From NCBI GenBank assembly GCA_022791815.1, contig JAAVZU010000020.1, positions 1 to 41,537 of the forward strand: a DNA stretch of 41,537 nt. The letters run 5' to 3'. A program made the translations under genes and the position numbers. Source of the DNA: Lachnospiraceae bacterium (GTDB lineage: Bacteria > Bacillota > Clostridia > Lachnospirales > Lachnospiraceae). Position 1 is the stretch's first letter, and every line of letters begins with the position of its first letter. The notes beneath the pieces were generated by a model. That model was not told where the DNA came from. It saw only the letters and a program-made list of their open reading frames with translations, and searched no databases. This document shows positions 18,513 to 26,944 of the stretch, piece by piece.

Positions 18513-19862
18513 TTAACTAAAGTAGTTACGGTTAATCCAATTGACATCTCCTTTATGGAATGCCTCTTCGCCAATAAGATTATACTGAAATTCCACATTG
18601 GTATCCACACCTTCTATCACAAATTCGCTTAATGCACTGCGAAGTTTGTTTATAGCTTCCTCTCGATTTTCACCATGTACAATCAGTTTAGCAATCATTG
18701 AATCATAGCAAGAAGGTATTTTATATCCCTGATACATGGCAGAATCAATACGGATTCCATTTCCCCCTGGCAAATGTAAACTTTCAATTGTACCCGGACA
18801 TGGTATAAAACCTTTTTCTGGATTTTCTGCATTGATACGGCATTCTATAGCATGTCCATTTATCACAATATCCTCTTGTTTGTATCTGAGAGGTTCACCC
18901 ATAGCAATACGAATCATCTCTTTTACTAAATCTATTCCAGTTACCAATTCTGTGACTGGATGTTCCACCTGAATACGTGTATTCATCTCCATAAAATAGA
19001 AATTGTTGTCTTGATCCAATAAAAACTCAACAGTACCTGCCGAATAATAATCTGCTGCCTTTGTAGCTTTAATAGCCGCTTCACCTATTCTTGCACGAAG
19101 TGCTTCATCTACAGCCGTAGATGGTGTTTCCTCAATTACTTTTTGATGCTTTCTCTGTATGGAGCAATCTCTTTCCCCAAGATGAATAACATTACCATAC
19201 TTATCTGCCAGAATCTGAACTTCAATATGTCTGCAATCTGCCAAATATTTTTCCAGATACATGGCACGGTCTCCAAATGCATTTTCCGATTCTTTTTGTG
19301 CTGTGGCAAATAAATCTAGAAATTCTCCTGCTTCTTTTACAATCCGCATACCTTTTCCGCCACCACCTGAGACAGCCTTAATAATAACAGGATATCCCAT
19401 TTCATCTGCCATTTTTTTTGCTTCTATGGCATCAAAAACAGGAATATCTCCACCTGGTATGACTGGTACACCTGCTTCCTTCATCACTCTTCTGGCTTCT
19501 GATTTGTTACCCATCTTTTCAATACTTTCCATGCTGGGACCAATAAAATTAATATGACACTCTCTGCACATCTTTACAAATTTACTGTTCTCAGATAAAA
19601 AACCAAATCCTGGATGGATAGCATCTGCCCCAGAAGCAAATGCTGCACTAAGGATTCTCTCCATATTAAGATAGCTGTCCTTTAATTTGTATGGTCCAAT
19701 ACAGATTGTTTCATCTGCTAATTGTGCATGGAGTGCTTCTTTATCCACATCAGAACAAATTGCTACACTATGTATCCCCATTTCTCTACAGGCACGAATA
19801 ATTCTTACTGCAATCTCTCCACGATTGGCAATTAATATCCGTTTGATTGGACTTGTTTCCAC
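18513..19862 (-). CDS. accC: Acetyl-CoA carboxylase biotin carboxylase subunit
   Basis: 449 aa, normal length. It carboxylates the biotin on AccB using ATP and bicarbonate. The ATP-grasp fold is shown by the N-terminal ILIANRGEIAVRIIRAC, the glycine-rich loop GGGGKGMR at 166-173, HIEVQILAD, RDCSIQRKHQKVIEE, and MEMNTRIQVEHPVTE. It sits 23 bp after fabZ and 33 bp before accD in the FASII operon. Confidence 0.98.
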   Translation of the reverse strand: METSPIKRILIANRGEIAVRIIRACREMGIHSVAICSDVDKEALHAQLADETICIGPYKLKDSYLNMERILSAAFASGADAIHPGFGFLSENSKFVKMCRECHINFIGPSMESIEKMGNKSEARRVMKEAGVPVIPGGDIPVFDAIEAKKMADEMGYPVIIKAVSGGGGKGMRIVKEAGEFLDLFATAQKESENAFGDRAMYLEKYLADCRHIEVQILADKYGNVIHLGERDCSIQRKHQKVIEETPSTAVDEALRARIGEAAIKATKAADYYSAGTVEFLLDQDNNFYFMEMNTRIQVEHPVTELVTGIDLVKEMIRIAMGEPLRYKQEDIVINGHAIECRINAENPEKGFIPCPGTIESLHLPGGNGIRIDSAMYQGYKIPSCYDSMIAKLIVHGENREEAINKLRSALSEFVIEGVDTNVEFQYNLIGEEAFHKGDVNWINRNYFS

Positions 19863-19885
19863 AAAATCAACCTCTCTTCCAATTC

Positions 19886-20308
19886 CTAAAGCAAGGCAAA
19901 TGTAAGCTCTGCTTCCACTGCCTTTTTATCACCTTTATAGGCAACTGCTGCACCAATTCCTATTGGACCTTTTACCTTTATCATCTCTACCTCTAGGCGG
20001 AGACAATCTCCTGGAACAACTTTATCACGAAACTTTGCATTCTTGATTCCTCCAAATACTGGAGTTTTTCCTTTATGCTCTTCGGCAGACAAAATCGCAA
20101 CTGCTCCAACCTGAGCCAACGCCTCTATAATTAAAACACCTGGCATGATTGGTTCTTGTGGATAATGTCCACGAAAGAAATCTTCATGGAAAGTAACACA
20201 TTTTGTTCCTACTGCACGTTTTCCTGGCTTTAACTCATCAATACGATCCACCAGCAAAAAAGGATGCCTATGAGGAATAATCTCTTCTATTTCCTTAATT
20301 CCAAGCAT
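19886..20308 (-). CDS. fabZ: 3-hydroxyacyl-[acyl-carrier-protein] dehydratase FabZ
   Basis: 140 aa hot-dog fold dehydratase that removes water from 3-hydroxyacyl-ACP. Catalytic His48 lies in RGHYPQEPIMPG and Glu62 in LIIEALAQVGA. The N-terminal IIPHRHPFLLVDRI is diagnostic. It lies between accB (16 bp) and accC (23 bp). No FabA, FabM or FabN homologue is visible, so how unsaturated fatty acids are made is not shown here. Confidence 0.97.
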   Translation of the reverse strand: MLGIKEIEEIIPHRHPFLLVDRIDELKPGKRAVGTKCVTFHEDFFRGHYPQEPIMPGVLIIEALAQVGAVAILSAEEHKGKTPVFGGIKNAKFRDKVVPGDCLRLEVEMIKVKGPIGIGAAVAYKGDKKAVEAELTFALL

Positions 20309-20324
20309 TACAATTTCTCTCCTT

Positions 20325-20762
20325 CTATACTAAGCGAATTAGTGGTTGTCCATATTCCACTAATTGCTCATTTTCTACATAAATTTCAGCCACAATACCA
20401 TCTGTCTCTGCCTCTACTTCATTCATAAGCTTCATAGCTTCAATAATACCAATGGTCTGTCCTTTTGTAACTTTATCACCAACCGAAATAAATGGTTTTT
20501 CTCCTTCTGCTTTTGCAGCATAAAATGTACCCACAAGCGGAGATGTCATAATCGTTCCATCTGTCACTCCTGTTTTTTCTACTGTTACTTCTGCGGTTGG
20601 TAACACCTGCATAGCATTAGAAACAACTTCTGTCTTATCTGCAACTATAACTTGTTTTTCACTCTCTAAACTAAGTAAAAAATCTTCATCCTCCATCCGT
20701 AAAGATGTCATACTACTATTATCAAAGCGATCCATGATTTTTAAAATTTTATCAATATCCAT
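20325..20762 (-). CDS. accB: Biotin carboxyl carrier protein of acetyl-CoA carboxylase
   Basis: 145 aa from the ATG at 20762, preceded by GGAAGGAAG about 7 bases upstream; an in-frame upstream ATG at 20795 would contain this site. The C-terminal biotinyl domain carries EAMKLMNEVEAE with the biotin-acceptor lysine at 111. A Pro/Thr/Val-rich linker (about 50-70) joins it to the N-terminal helix. Biotin for this lysine is the product of the bio operon at 33.4-38.8 kb. It follows fabF by 45 bp. Confidence 0.97.
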   Translation of the reverse strand: MDIDKILKIMDRFDNSSMTSLRMEDEDFLLSLESEKQVIVADKTEVVSNAMQVLPTAEVTVEKTGVTDGTIMTSPLVGTFYAAKAEGEKPFISVGDKVTKGQTIGIIEAMKLMNEVEAETDGIVAEIYVENEQLVEYGQPLIRLV

Positions 20763-20807
20763 CTGTCTACTTCCTTCCGCCAATAGTAATTTCATAGATA
20801 TACTATA

Positions 20808-22046
20808 CTAACTCCACTTTTTTACCAAAATACTTCCATTATGTCCACCAAAACCTAAAGAATTACTTAATGCGTAATTCACTGTCTTTCCGGTTTCTGC
20901 ATCTTTTGTATAATTCAAATCTAATTCTTCATCTGGTATCTGATATCCAGCGGTTGCATGTATATAATTTTCCATAACAGATTTTACACAAACAATAAAT
21001 TCAACTGCACCTGCTGCTCCAAGCATGTGTCCTACCATAGATTTGGTAGAATTCACATTCAAGTTATATGCATGTTCTCCAAAAACTTTCTTTATTGCCA
21101 TAGTTTCAAACAGATCATTGTGATGAGTACTTGTACCATGAGCATTAATATATTCCACATCTTCTGGACGAATCTCTGCTTCTTGTAATGCTAATTCCAT
21201 CGCACGGGCTGCTCCCTCTCCATCTTCCGCAGGAGAAGTAATATGATAAGCATCACAAGTTGCTCCATAACCAACTACCTCTGCCAAAATAGTTGCTCCA
21301 CGCTCTACGGCATGTTCATAGGATTCTAAAACAACAACTCCAGAACCCTCACCCATAACAAATCCATTTCTTTCTTTATCAAATGGAATAGAAGCACGCA
21401 TAGGATCTTCTGATGTAGACAATGCTGTCAATGCTGCAAAACCGCCAATTCCAATAGGGGTAACTGCAGATTCTGTTCCTCCAGCTACCATAACATCTGC
21501 ATCTCCCCATTGAATATAACGGGCTGCTTCACCAATAGAATGGGTTCCTGTTGCACATGCTGTTACAATATTTGTACATTTTCCTTTTAATCCAAACTGA
21601 ATTGCTACATTACCTGCCGCCATATTGGTTATCATCATTGGTACAAGCATTGGCGGAACTCTTTTAGGTCCCTTATCTAACAATTTTTTGTGTGCACTCT
21701 CCATTGCCTCTAAACTACCAACACCAGATCCTACACATACACCAATACGGGTAAGATCTTCTTTTTCCAAATCAAGCCCTGATTGTTCTATCGCTTGTTT
21801 GGACGCTGCTACTGCATATTGGGAAAATAACTCCATTCTCCTTGCAGATTTTGGATCCATATAATCTGCAGCTTTAAAATCTTTTACCTCAGCTGCAACT
21901 TTTGCTTTATATTCTGTAATATCAAAACGGTCAATTACATTGATTCCAACTTTTTTCGCTTTTACATTATCCCAGAAACTATCTATATCATTTCCAATCG
22001 GTGAAATAATACCCATTCCTGTCACTACTACACGTCTTTTTTCCAT
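20808..22046 (-). CDS. fabF: Beta-ketoacyl-ACP synthase II
   Basis: 412 aa condensing enzyme of chain elongation. The Cys-His-His triad is visible: C164 in VTACATGTHS, H303 in NAHGTSTHHND and H340 in KSMVGHMLGAAGA, with the C-terminal NSLGFGGHNGS loop. ATG at 22046. The 164-bp gap to fabG holds a dispersed two-hairpin repeat, the longest gap in the operon. No fabH lies in this cluster, so initiation must rely on a gene elsewhere. Confidence 0.98.
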   Translation of the reverse strand: MEKRRVVVTGMGIISPIGNDIDSFWDNVKAKKVGINVIDRFDITEYKAKVAAEVKDFKAADYMDPKSARRMELFSQYAVAASKQAIEQSGLDLEKEDLTRIGVCVGSGVGSLEAMESAHKKLLDKGPKRVPPMLVPMMITNMAAGNVAIQFGLKGKCTNIVTACATGTHSIGEAARYIQWGDADVMVAGGTESAVTPIGIGGFAALTALSTSEDPMRASIPFDKERNGFVMGEGSGVVVLESYEHAVERGATILAEVVGYGATCDAYHITSPAEDGEGAARAMELALQEAEIRPEDVEYINAHGTSTHHNDLFETMAIKKVFGEHAYNLNVNSTKSMVGHMLGAAGAVEFIVCVKSVMENYIHATAGYQIPDEELDLNYTKDAETGKTVNYALSNSLGFGGHNGSILVKKWS

Positions 22047-22073
22047 GTTGAACCTCCAATATATTTCTTCCTT

Positions 22074-22214
22074 TTACTATGAAACTTAGGTGTGCAAGCC
22101 CTGTTTGGGGGCGTAGCAACTCCTTAGTTGAATAGTATGTCTTTGAGCGTTTTTGCGAAAAGACGCCACCTGATAGTAAGCACTTATGCAGCGAGCTGCA
22201 TAAGTGTTTACTAT
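22074..22214. repeat. Dispersed two-hairpin intergenic repeat, copy A
   Basis: About 141 bp, closely similar to copy B at 38850-39013. Shared blocks include TACTATGAAACTTAG, GCGTAGCAACTCCTTAGTT and TAGTATGTCTTTGAGCG followed by TTTTTGCGAAAA. It ends in a hairpin with a 19-bp stem (ATAGTAAGCACTTATGCAG paired with CTGCATAAGTGTTTACTAT, one G-T wobble). It fills the fabG-fabF gap and overlaps the fabG stop codon (22211-22213). Confidence 0.75.
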
Positions 22215-22951
22215 ATATGCATACCGCCATCTACAGAAATAGTCTGACCAGTAATATATGCTGCCTTATCTGATGCTAAAAATGCTACTGTTTCTGCAAT
22301 ATCACTGGTACATCCAAATCTCTTCAAAGGAATCATATCCATCATCTGTTCCTTTACATCATCCTTTAGCACTTTGGTCATATCAGTATCAATAAAACCA
22401 GGTGCTACAGCATTAACTGTAATTCCTTTGCCACCAAGTTCTTTAGCCAAAGACTTTGTCATTCCAATAATACCTGCTTTAGAAGCACTGTAGTTAATTT
22501 GTCCTGCATTTCCACTTAAACCTACCACAGAAGAAATGCTAATGATATGTCCACTTTTTTGACGAAGCATCTGTCTTGCTGCATGACGCATACAATTAAA
22601 TGTTCCCTTCAAATTCGTTGCAATTACCATATCAAATTCTTCTTCTTTCATTACCATAGTAAGATTATCTTTTGTAATTCCTGCATTATTTACTAAAATA
22701 TCCAGACTGCCATGTTCCTTGGCAACTTCCTTCATCATCTTTTCTACTTCTGCAAAATTACTAATATCACAACCATAAGAAACAGCTTCTTTTCCCATTT
22801 CATGAATTTTTTTTACAATTTCCTCTGCTGCTTCTTTGGAATGTGCATAATTTACAATGACTTTTGCACCATATTCTGCTAAAGTAACCGCAATCTCACT
22901 TCCAATTCCTTTACCTGCACCAGTAACCAGTGCGACTTTCCCTGTCAACAT
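22211..22951 (-). CDS. fabG: 3-oxoacyl-ACP reductase FabG
   Basis: 246 aa NADPH-dependent short-chain dehydrogenase that reduces 3-ketoacyl-ACP. Cofactor motif TGAGKGIG (10-17), NNAG (88-91), and the catalytic Ser141, Tyr154 and Lys158 in [19 protein letters not shown]. The C-terminal VDGGMHI is typical. Operon position between fabD and fabF supports FabG over other SDRs. Its stop codon is the first triplet of the dispersed repeat copy A. Confidence 0.97.
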   Translation of the reverse strand: MLTGKVALVTGAGKGIGSEIAVTLAEYGAKVIVNYAHSKEAAEEIVKKIHEMGKEAVSYGCDISNFAEVEKMMKEVAKEHGSLDILVNNAGITKDNLTMVMKEEEFDMVIATNLKGTFNCMRHAARQMLRQKSGHIISISSVVGLSGNAGQINYSASKAGIIGMTKSLAKELGGKGITVNAVAPGFIDTDMTKVLKDDVKEQMMDMIPLKRFGCTSDIAETVAFLASDKAAYITGQTISVDGGMHI

Positions 22952-23014
22952 AATAATGTTTCCTTTCTTTAATTAATAACTGCCCAGAGCCACGAACAAT
23001 TATCTTTATTGAAA

Positions 23015-23926
23015 CTATAGTTGTCTAAGCTTTTCCAAATCCTCAAACTTTTCAATATTTATCAAAGTGACACTACGGTCAATCTTTTTTATCAAACTGG
23101 TCAATGTGTGTCCTGGACCAATTTCCACAAAAGTATCTACACCTTCTGTAATCATTTTTTCTACGCTTTCCTGCCAGCGAACAGAAGAAGATACTTGTTC
23201 TGCTAACAGTACTTTTACTTGCTCTGCCTTATGAACATATTCTGCTGTCACATTTGTTACATAAGGAATCTTTGGTTCACTTATCTTAACAGGCTCTAAT
23301 TCTGCTGCAAGCTTTTCTCCAGCACCAATAAGCATTTTAGAATGGAAAGGTCCGCTCACTTTAAGAGGCATAACACGCTTTGCCCCAGCAGCTGTTAGTT
23401 TTTCTTTCGCTGCCTCTAACCCTTCCAACTTACCAGAAATAATAATTTGTCCTGGACAGTTATAATTTGCCACAGAAACGCCTTCTACAGACTGACATAC
23501 TTCCTCTATCGTTTCTTTTGCAGAACCAAGTACCGCATACATGCCGCCAAGACCAACTGGGACTTCATTTTGCATGTAAATACCACGTTTTCTAGTTACC
23601 TTAACGGCATCCCTAAACTCCATTACTCCACTTACTACTAATGCAGTATATTCTCCCAGACTAAGACCAGCTGTTACATCTGGCTGTATTATCTCTAATA
23701 CTGGTTTTGCTATTGCCATACAAGCAGTAAGCAAAGCTGGCTGTGTATATTCTGTTAAATGTATTTTTTCTTCATCTTCAAAACAAATCTTTTCTATATC
23801 AATATCCAGACAGTCATTGGCACTAACAAAAATTTCTTTGCTGCTCTCACAATTATCATAAAAATCCTTTGCCATTCCAATTGTTTGTGCACCCTGTCCC
23901 GGAAATACAAATGCTATCTTTCCCAT
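23015..23926 (-). CDS. fabD: Malonyl-CoA:ACP transacylase
   Basis: 303 aa. It moves malonyl from CoA to ACP. Nucleophile Ser89 in GLSLGEYTALV, catalytic His in SGPFHSKML (near 198), and the FPGQGAQ start motif. It lies 63 bp before fabG and 13 bp after fabK. Confidence 0.97.
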   Translation of the reverse strand: MGKIAFVFPGQGAQTIGMAKDFYDNCESSKEIFVSANDCLDIDIEKICFEDEEKIHLTEYTQPALLTACMAIAKPVLEIIQPDVTAGLSLGEYTALVVSGVMEFRDAVKVTRKRGIYMQNEVPVGLGGMYAVLGSAKETIEEVCQSVEGVSVANYNCPGQIIISGKLEGLEAAKEKLTAAGAKRVMPLKVSGPFHSKMLIGAGEKLAAELEPVKISEPKIPYVTNVTAEYVHKAEQVKVLLAEQVSSSVRWQESVEKMITEGVDTFVEIGPGHTLTSLIKKIDRSVTLINIEKFEDLEKLRQL

Positions 23927-23939
23927 GTTTTAACCTTCC

Positions 23940-24881
23940 CTAAAATAATTCAGTATTTTTCTTCTTTATAATTTGTTCTGCTTCTTCTGTTAATTCTTCA
24001 ATGATTTCCCTACAAGTCTGCTCTTTAGAAATTAAACCTGCAACTTGTCCCGCCATAAAGGAACCACTTTTTTTATCTCCATCAAGTACTGCTTTTCTAA
24101 GGGAGCCTAATGTCAATTGCTCTAACTCTTCAAAAGACACACCCTCTTTTTCTTTCTTCAAATATTCTCTTGTCATATTATTTCTAAGAACACGCACAGG
24201 ATGTCCTGTTGTTCTTCCTGTAACTGCCGAGTCTATATCCTTTGCTTTTAAAACCAGCTCTTTATAATTCTCATGTACTATACATTCCTTAGCAACAAGG
24301 AATCTTGTACCAACTTGTACTGCAGAAGCTCCCAACATCATCGCGGCTGCAAATCCTCTTCCATCTCCAATACCTCCTGCTGCGATTACTGGTATCCCCA
24401 CAGCATCTACTACTTGTGGTACTAATGTCATAGTAGTAAGTTCTCCAATATGTCCGCCAGATTCACATCCTTCAGCAATCACTGCTGCTGCCCCACAACG
24501 TTCCATACGTTTTGCAAGTGCAACAGAAGCTACAACAGGAATTACTTTTACTCCAGCTTCTAACCAATCCTTCATATAAGGTTCTGGTGTTCCAGCTCCC
24601 GTAGTAACCACAGGTACCTTTTCTTCTACTATTACTTTTGCAATTTCCGCGGCTGCTGGGTTCAATAACATAATATTGACACCAAATGGTTTATCTGTCA
24701 GTTCTTTGGTTTTCCTAATTTCCTCACGAACCTGTTCTGCATTACTTCCACCTGCTGCAATGAGACCTAATCCTCCTGCATTGGAAACTGCTGCAACCAA
24801 ATTATGCTCTGCAATATTTGCCATTCCACCTTGCAAAATCGGATATTGTATATGTAAAAGTTTCATTACTTCTGTTTGCAT
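23940..24881 (-). CDS. fabK: Enoyl-ACP reductase II (FMN-dependent, FabK)
   Basis: 313 aa TIM-barrel flavoprotein of the nitronate monooxygenase-like family. Motifs: YPILQGGMANI, NAGGLGLIAAGG, AEGCESGGHIG, AAGGIGDGRGFAAAMMLGA and VQVGTRFLVAKE. It catalyses the last step of each elongation cycle. Operon position between acpP and fabD supports FabK rather than a generic nitronate monooxygenase. FabK enzymes are not inhibited by triclosan, so resistance would be expected unless a FabI is present elsewhere. Confidence 0.95.
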   Translation of the reverse strand: MQTEVMKLLHIQYPILQGGMANIAEHNLVAAVSNAGGLGLIAAGGSNAEQVREEIRKTKELTDKPFGVNIMLLNPAAAEIAKVIVEEKVPVVTTGAGTPEPYMKDWLEAGVKVIPVVASVALAKRMERCGAAAVIAEGCESGGHIGELTTMTLVPQVVDAVGIPVIAAGGIGDGRGFAAAMMLGASAVQVGTRFLVAKECIVHENYKELVLKAKDIDSAVTGRTTGHPVRVLRNNMTREYLKKEKEGVSFEELEQLTLGSLRKAVLDGDKKSGSFMAGQVAGLISKEQTCREIIEELTEEAEQIIKKKNTELF

Positions 24882-24910
24882 CTTGCAAAACTCCTTCCTA
24901 AACTGTTTTC

Positions 24911-25138
24911 TTATTTTGTTGCTTTCTCTAAATAATTAACGACTTCCTGTAATGTGTGCATGTTGGATGCATCTTCTGTAGGTACTTCAATGTCAAATTC
25001 TTCTTCAATTGCCATAACAAACTCAAACAAATCTAAAGAATCAATTCCCAAATCTTCTTGAAGATTTGTTTCTGGTGTAATCTCCTGTGCATCAATATTC
25101 CACTGTTCTGCCATCATTTCTCTTACTTTTTCTAACAT
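24911..25138 (-). CDS. acpP: Acyl carrier protein
   Basis: 75 aa from the ATG at 25138. Another ATG at 25150 adds four residues but stands one base from AAAGG, too close for normal initiation, while the inner ATG is 13 bases from it; the start is uncertain. The phosphopantetheine attachment serine lies in the canonical LGIDSLDLFEFVMAIEEEF. First gene of the FASII operon, 29 bp before fabK. Its promoter region carries a perfect 9-bp inverted repeat (25182-25200). Confidence 0.95.
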   Translation of the reverse strand: MLEKVREMMAEQWNIDAQEITPETNLQEDLGIDSLDLFEFVMAIEEEFDIEVPTEDASNMHTLQEVVNYLEKATK

Positions 25139-25181
25139 AATCTTTACCATACCTTTCTTTTTCTAACTAATCTATTCATTT

Positions 25182-25200
25182 AATCTGATATTATCAGATT
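25182..25200 (-). promoter_or_regulatory. Perfect inverted repeat upstream of acpP, candidate FASII operator
   Basis: AATCTGATA-T-TATCAGATT is a perfect 9+1+9 palindrome, 43 bp ahead of the acpP start. It contains GATAAT, a possible -10. It recalls the TTTGA...TCAAA palindromes bound by FabT in streptococcal fab promoters but is not identical. No T-tract follows, so a terminator is unlikely. Confidence 0.45.
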
Positions 25201-25228
25201 GAAATGCCTCTTGGGACCAACTATTCCT

Positions 25229-25256
25229 GTAACTGTCCAGAATCATGAACCGTTAC
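25229..25256. repeat. Short palindrome of the GTTACTGTTCAC family
   Basis: GTAACTGTCCA (25229-25239) pairs with TGAACCGTTAC (25246-25256), 9 of 11 pairs. It lies between the sigma-factor operon and acpP. Confidence 0.4.
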
Positions 25257-25332
25257 ACTCATCTCCATTCCATATATAAGCGTTGAGCTTACATAAGATT
25301 TAGTTCATGCTTAAAGCTGTGAATAATCCCTA

Positions 25333-25560
25333 TTAATTATCTTCTTTCATATAAAAATAAAATCCTAAAATACTAGTTACCAGCAATCCTATACCAGCCA
25401 ACGTTGTAGCTGTTTTCACATAACGATTGGAGAAAAAACGACGTAACATTCTTTGATGTCTTCTCAAATCCTTTTCCAAATGCAGTTCCTCTAAAAAAGA
25501 GGCATCCAACTGATTAAACATATTGATTAATCTGTAACTATCCATATCATTCTTTTCCAA
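25333..25560 (-). CDS. Small single-span membrane protein, candidate anti-sigma factor
   Basis: 75 aa, starting with TTG at 25560. This start is favoured by AGGTG 7 bases upstream, located in the end of the sigma gene; an ATG five codons later lacks such a site. A charged helical N-terminus (1-46) is followed by one membrane helix (about 48-70) and a five-residue tail. It begins two bases after the sigma-factor stop, so translation is probably coupled. Position and topology suggest an inhibitor of the sigma factor. It lacks the extracytoplasmic sensor domain usual in anti-sigma factors. No recognised domain; role inferred from context only. Confidence 0.6.
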   Translation of the reverse strand: MEKNDMDSYRLINMFNQLDASFLEELHLEKDLRRHQRMLRRFFSNRYVKTATTLAGIGLLVTSILGFYFYMKEDN

Positions 25561-25562
25561 TG

Positions 25563-26126
25563 CTATTCACCTGCCAATATATCATATTCTTTTTTCATCT
25601 GTTTCCTGAGACGGCTCAATTTACTGTCCACCGCATTCACAGACATTCCCATATGAAATGCAATCTCTTTGGAACTTTGTAAATAATAATAACGTCTAAG
25701 AACCAATTCCCGTTCCTTTTTCTTAAGTCCACCAATTATACGATTCAAGACCTCCATATTTTCCTTTTGTTCCATAGATAATTCTACATTCTGCTTCTGG
25801 TCTACATATTCCGCAGCTAAGTCACTTAATTCTTCTTTTTGTGCCATTCCTTCTATTTTGCTTATCTTGCGCAAACGATTAATGGAAGTATTACGAACAA
25901 TCACAGATAAATACGTTTTAAAGGATGCTTTTTCAAAATCGAAACTTTCAATATGTTTCCAAACCTTTAAATAGGTATCATTGACACATTCTTCTATATC
26001 TTCCCTATTGTTTCCCAGAATGCCTGTTGCGATATATACCAATAATTTTTCATATTTTTCTGATAAAACCTTCAAACCTTCTTCTTCCTGGTTTTTAATT
26101 AGCTTAACAATTTTATTGTCCCGCAA
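25563..26126 (-). CDS. ECF-type RNA polymerase sigma factor
   Basis: 187 aa from a TTG at 26126. An AGGAGGTG site 7 bases upstream decides the start; the in-frame ATG at 26147 would put this site inside the gene. Region 2 is visible in EDIEECVNDTYLKVWKHIESFDFEKASFKTYL (two-piece motif, about residues 53-85). The region 4 helix-turn-helix lies in the tract SSKEIAFHMGMSVNAVDSKLSRLRKQ. Typical group 4 sigma-70 protein. The target regulon is unknown. It is followed directly by a small membrane protein, the likely cognate inhibitor. A TTGTCA-17-TATGGT promoter lies upstream. Confidence 0.9.
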   Translation of the reverse strand: MRDNKIVKLIKNQEEEGLKVLSEKYEKLLVYIATGILGNNREDIEECVNDTYLKVWKHIESFDFEKASFKTYLSVIVRNTSINRLRKISKIEGMAQKEELSDLAAEYVDQKQNVELSMEQKENMEVLNRIIGGLKKKERELVLRRYYYLQSSKEIAFHMGMSVNAVDSKLSRLRKQMKKEYDILAGE

Positions 26127-26192
26127 CTTCTCACCTCCTGCTAGCATTGAGGATTCTCTTTATCGCATTCCTCTTATGTATACCCCTATTTT

Positions 26193-26221
26193 ACCATAAC
26201 CTTGCAAATTTTTTTTGACAA
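26193..26221 (-). promoter_or_regulatory. Promoter of the sigma-factor operon
   Basis: On the minus strand TTGTCA (26216-26221), 17 bp, TATGGT (26193-26198). An inverted repeat GTTACAAAA...TTTTGTAAC lies about 20 bp further upstream (around 26242-26267) and could be a regulator site. Confidence 0.4.
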
Positions 26222-26315
26222 AAACCAAAAAATGTCCATTCTGTTACAAAAAAATAGCTTTTGTAACGGATTTATGCGGAACGTTTTTACTTTATAGGAT
26301 GAACTTTCTTAAAGC

Positions 26316-26356
26316 AAAAATAGCATCCCAGCTTTTACAGCAAGGATGCTATTTTT
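26316..26356 (-). terminator. Intrinsic terminator after the 149-aa membrane protein gene
   Basis: AAAAATAGCATCC (26316-26328) and GGATGCTATTTTT (26344-26356) form a perfect 13-bp stem with a 15-nt loop, 8 bp after the stop codon. The minus strand reads into a T5 tract. Confidence 0.85.
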
Positions 26357-26364
26357 ATCCTCAA

Positions 26365-26814
26365 TTATTTTAGATATTGATTATAGTCATTATTATCATC
26401 TTTTTTATTTCTTTTATCTTTTTTATCATTTTTGTCATTTCCATTACCTGTTAGAAGAACTCTTGCAAGCAACCCAGCACCTGCTACAATCATTAAAATC
26501 ATAATACTATACTCATATAAGCTTCTTCGTTGAAAATAAAAATGTACGCTTGCAATAATAGATGCCACAATAATCACCACACCAAGGACTGTCATAACCT
26601 TTGCAAAGAAAGAATCTGGTTTCATTACCCACCAAAATACCCCAATAATCAGTGGCACAATTACAAGTCCGGAAGACACATCCATAGATCCTATACGAAA
26701 TGCCCCAAAATGAAAACCAGATTCTACTGTTACAGAGTTAAAAAGCCAATATAATCCAGCTCCTAATAAAGCTACTCCTACAAAAAAAGTCAATAAAGGA
26801 TTCTTTTCATTCAT
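26365..26814 (-). CDS. Small integral membrane protein of unknown function
   Basis: 149 aa. Four hydrophobic helices (about residues 8-25, 46-64, 70-92 and 100-118) are followed by a very hydrophilic Lys/Asp/Asn-rich tail (123-149). No family recognised. It has its own TTTACA-17-TATAAT promoter and a strong terminator, so it is a single-gene unit between the sigma operon and tyrS. Confidence 0.75.
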   Translation of the reverse strand: MNEKNPLLTFFVGVALLGAGLYWLFNSVTVESGFHFGAFRIGSMDVSSGLVIVPLIIGVFWWVMKPDSFFAKVMTVLGVVIIVASIIASVHFYFQRRSLYEYSIMILMIVAGAGLLARVLLTGNGNDKNDKKDKRNKKDDNNDYNQYLK

Positions 26815-26865
26815 TTCAATCTACCCTTTCTTATGTACTATATTAGTCATTCGTTATTATACTTG

Positions 26866-26894
26866 ATTATATCAAAAACCAATTTAGGTGTAAA
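26866..26894 (-). promoter_or_regulatory. Promoter of the 149-aa membrane protein gene
   Basis: On the minus strand TTTACA (26889-26894), a 17-bp spacer and a consensus TATAAT (26866-26871), about 50 bp upstream of the ATG. Confidence 0.7.
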
Positions 26895-26944
26895 TATTAT
26901 CCTGCAAACTTTAATGAAACTCTAATAAAACATAGATGGGCTTT

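Noticed and set aside
25182-25200. The acpP-upstream palindrome as a transcription terminator of the sigma operon
   Set aside because: AT-rich stem, one-base centre and no T-tract; an operator is the better reading.
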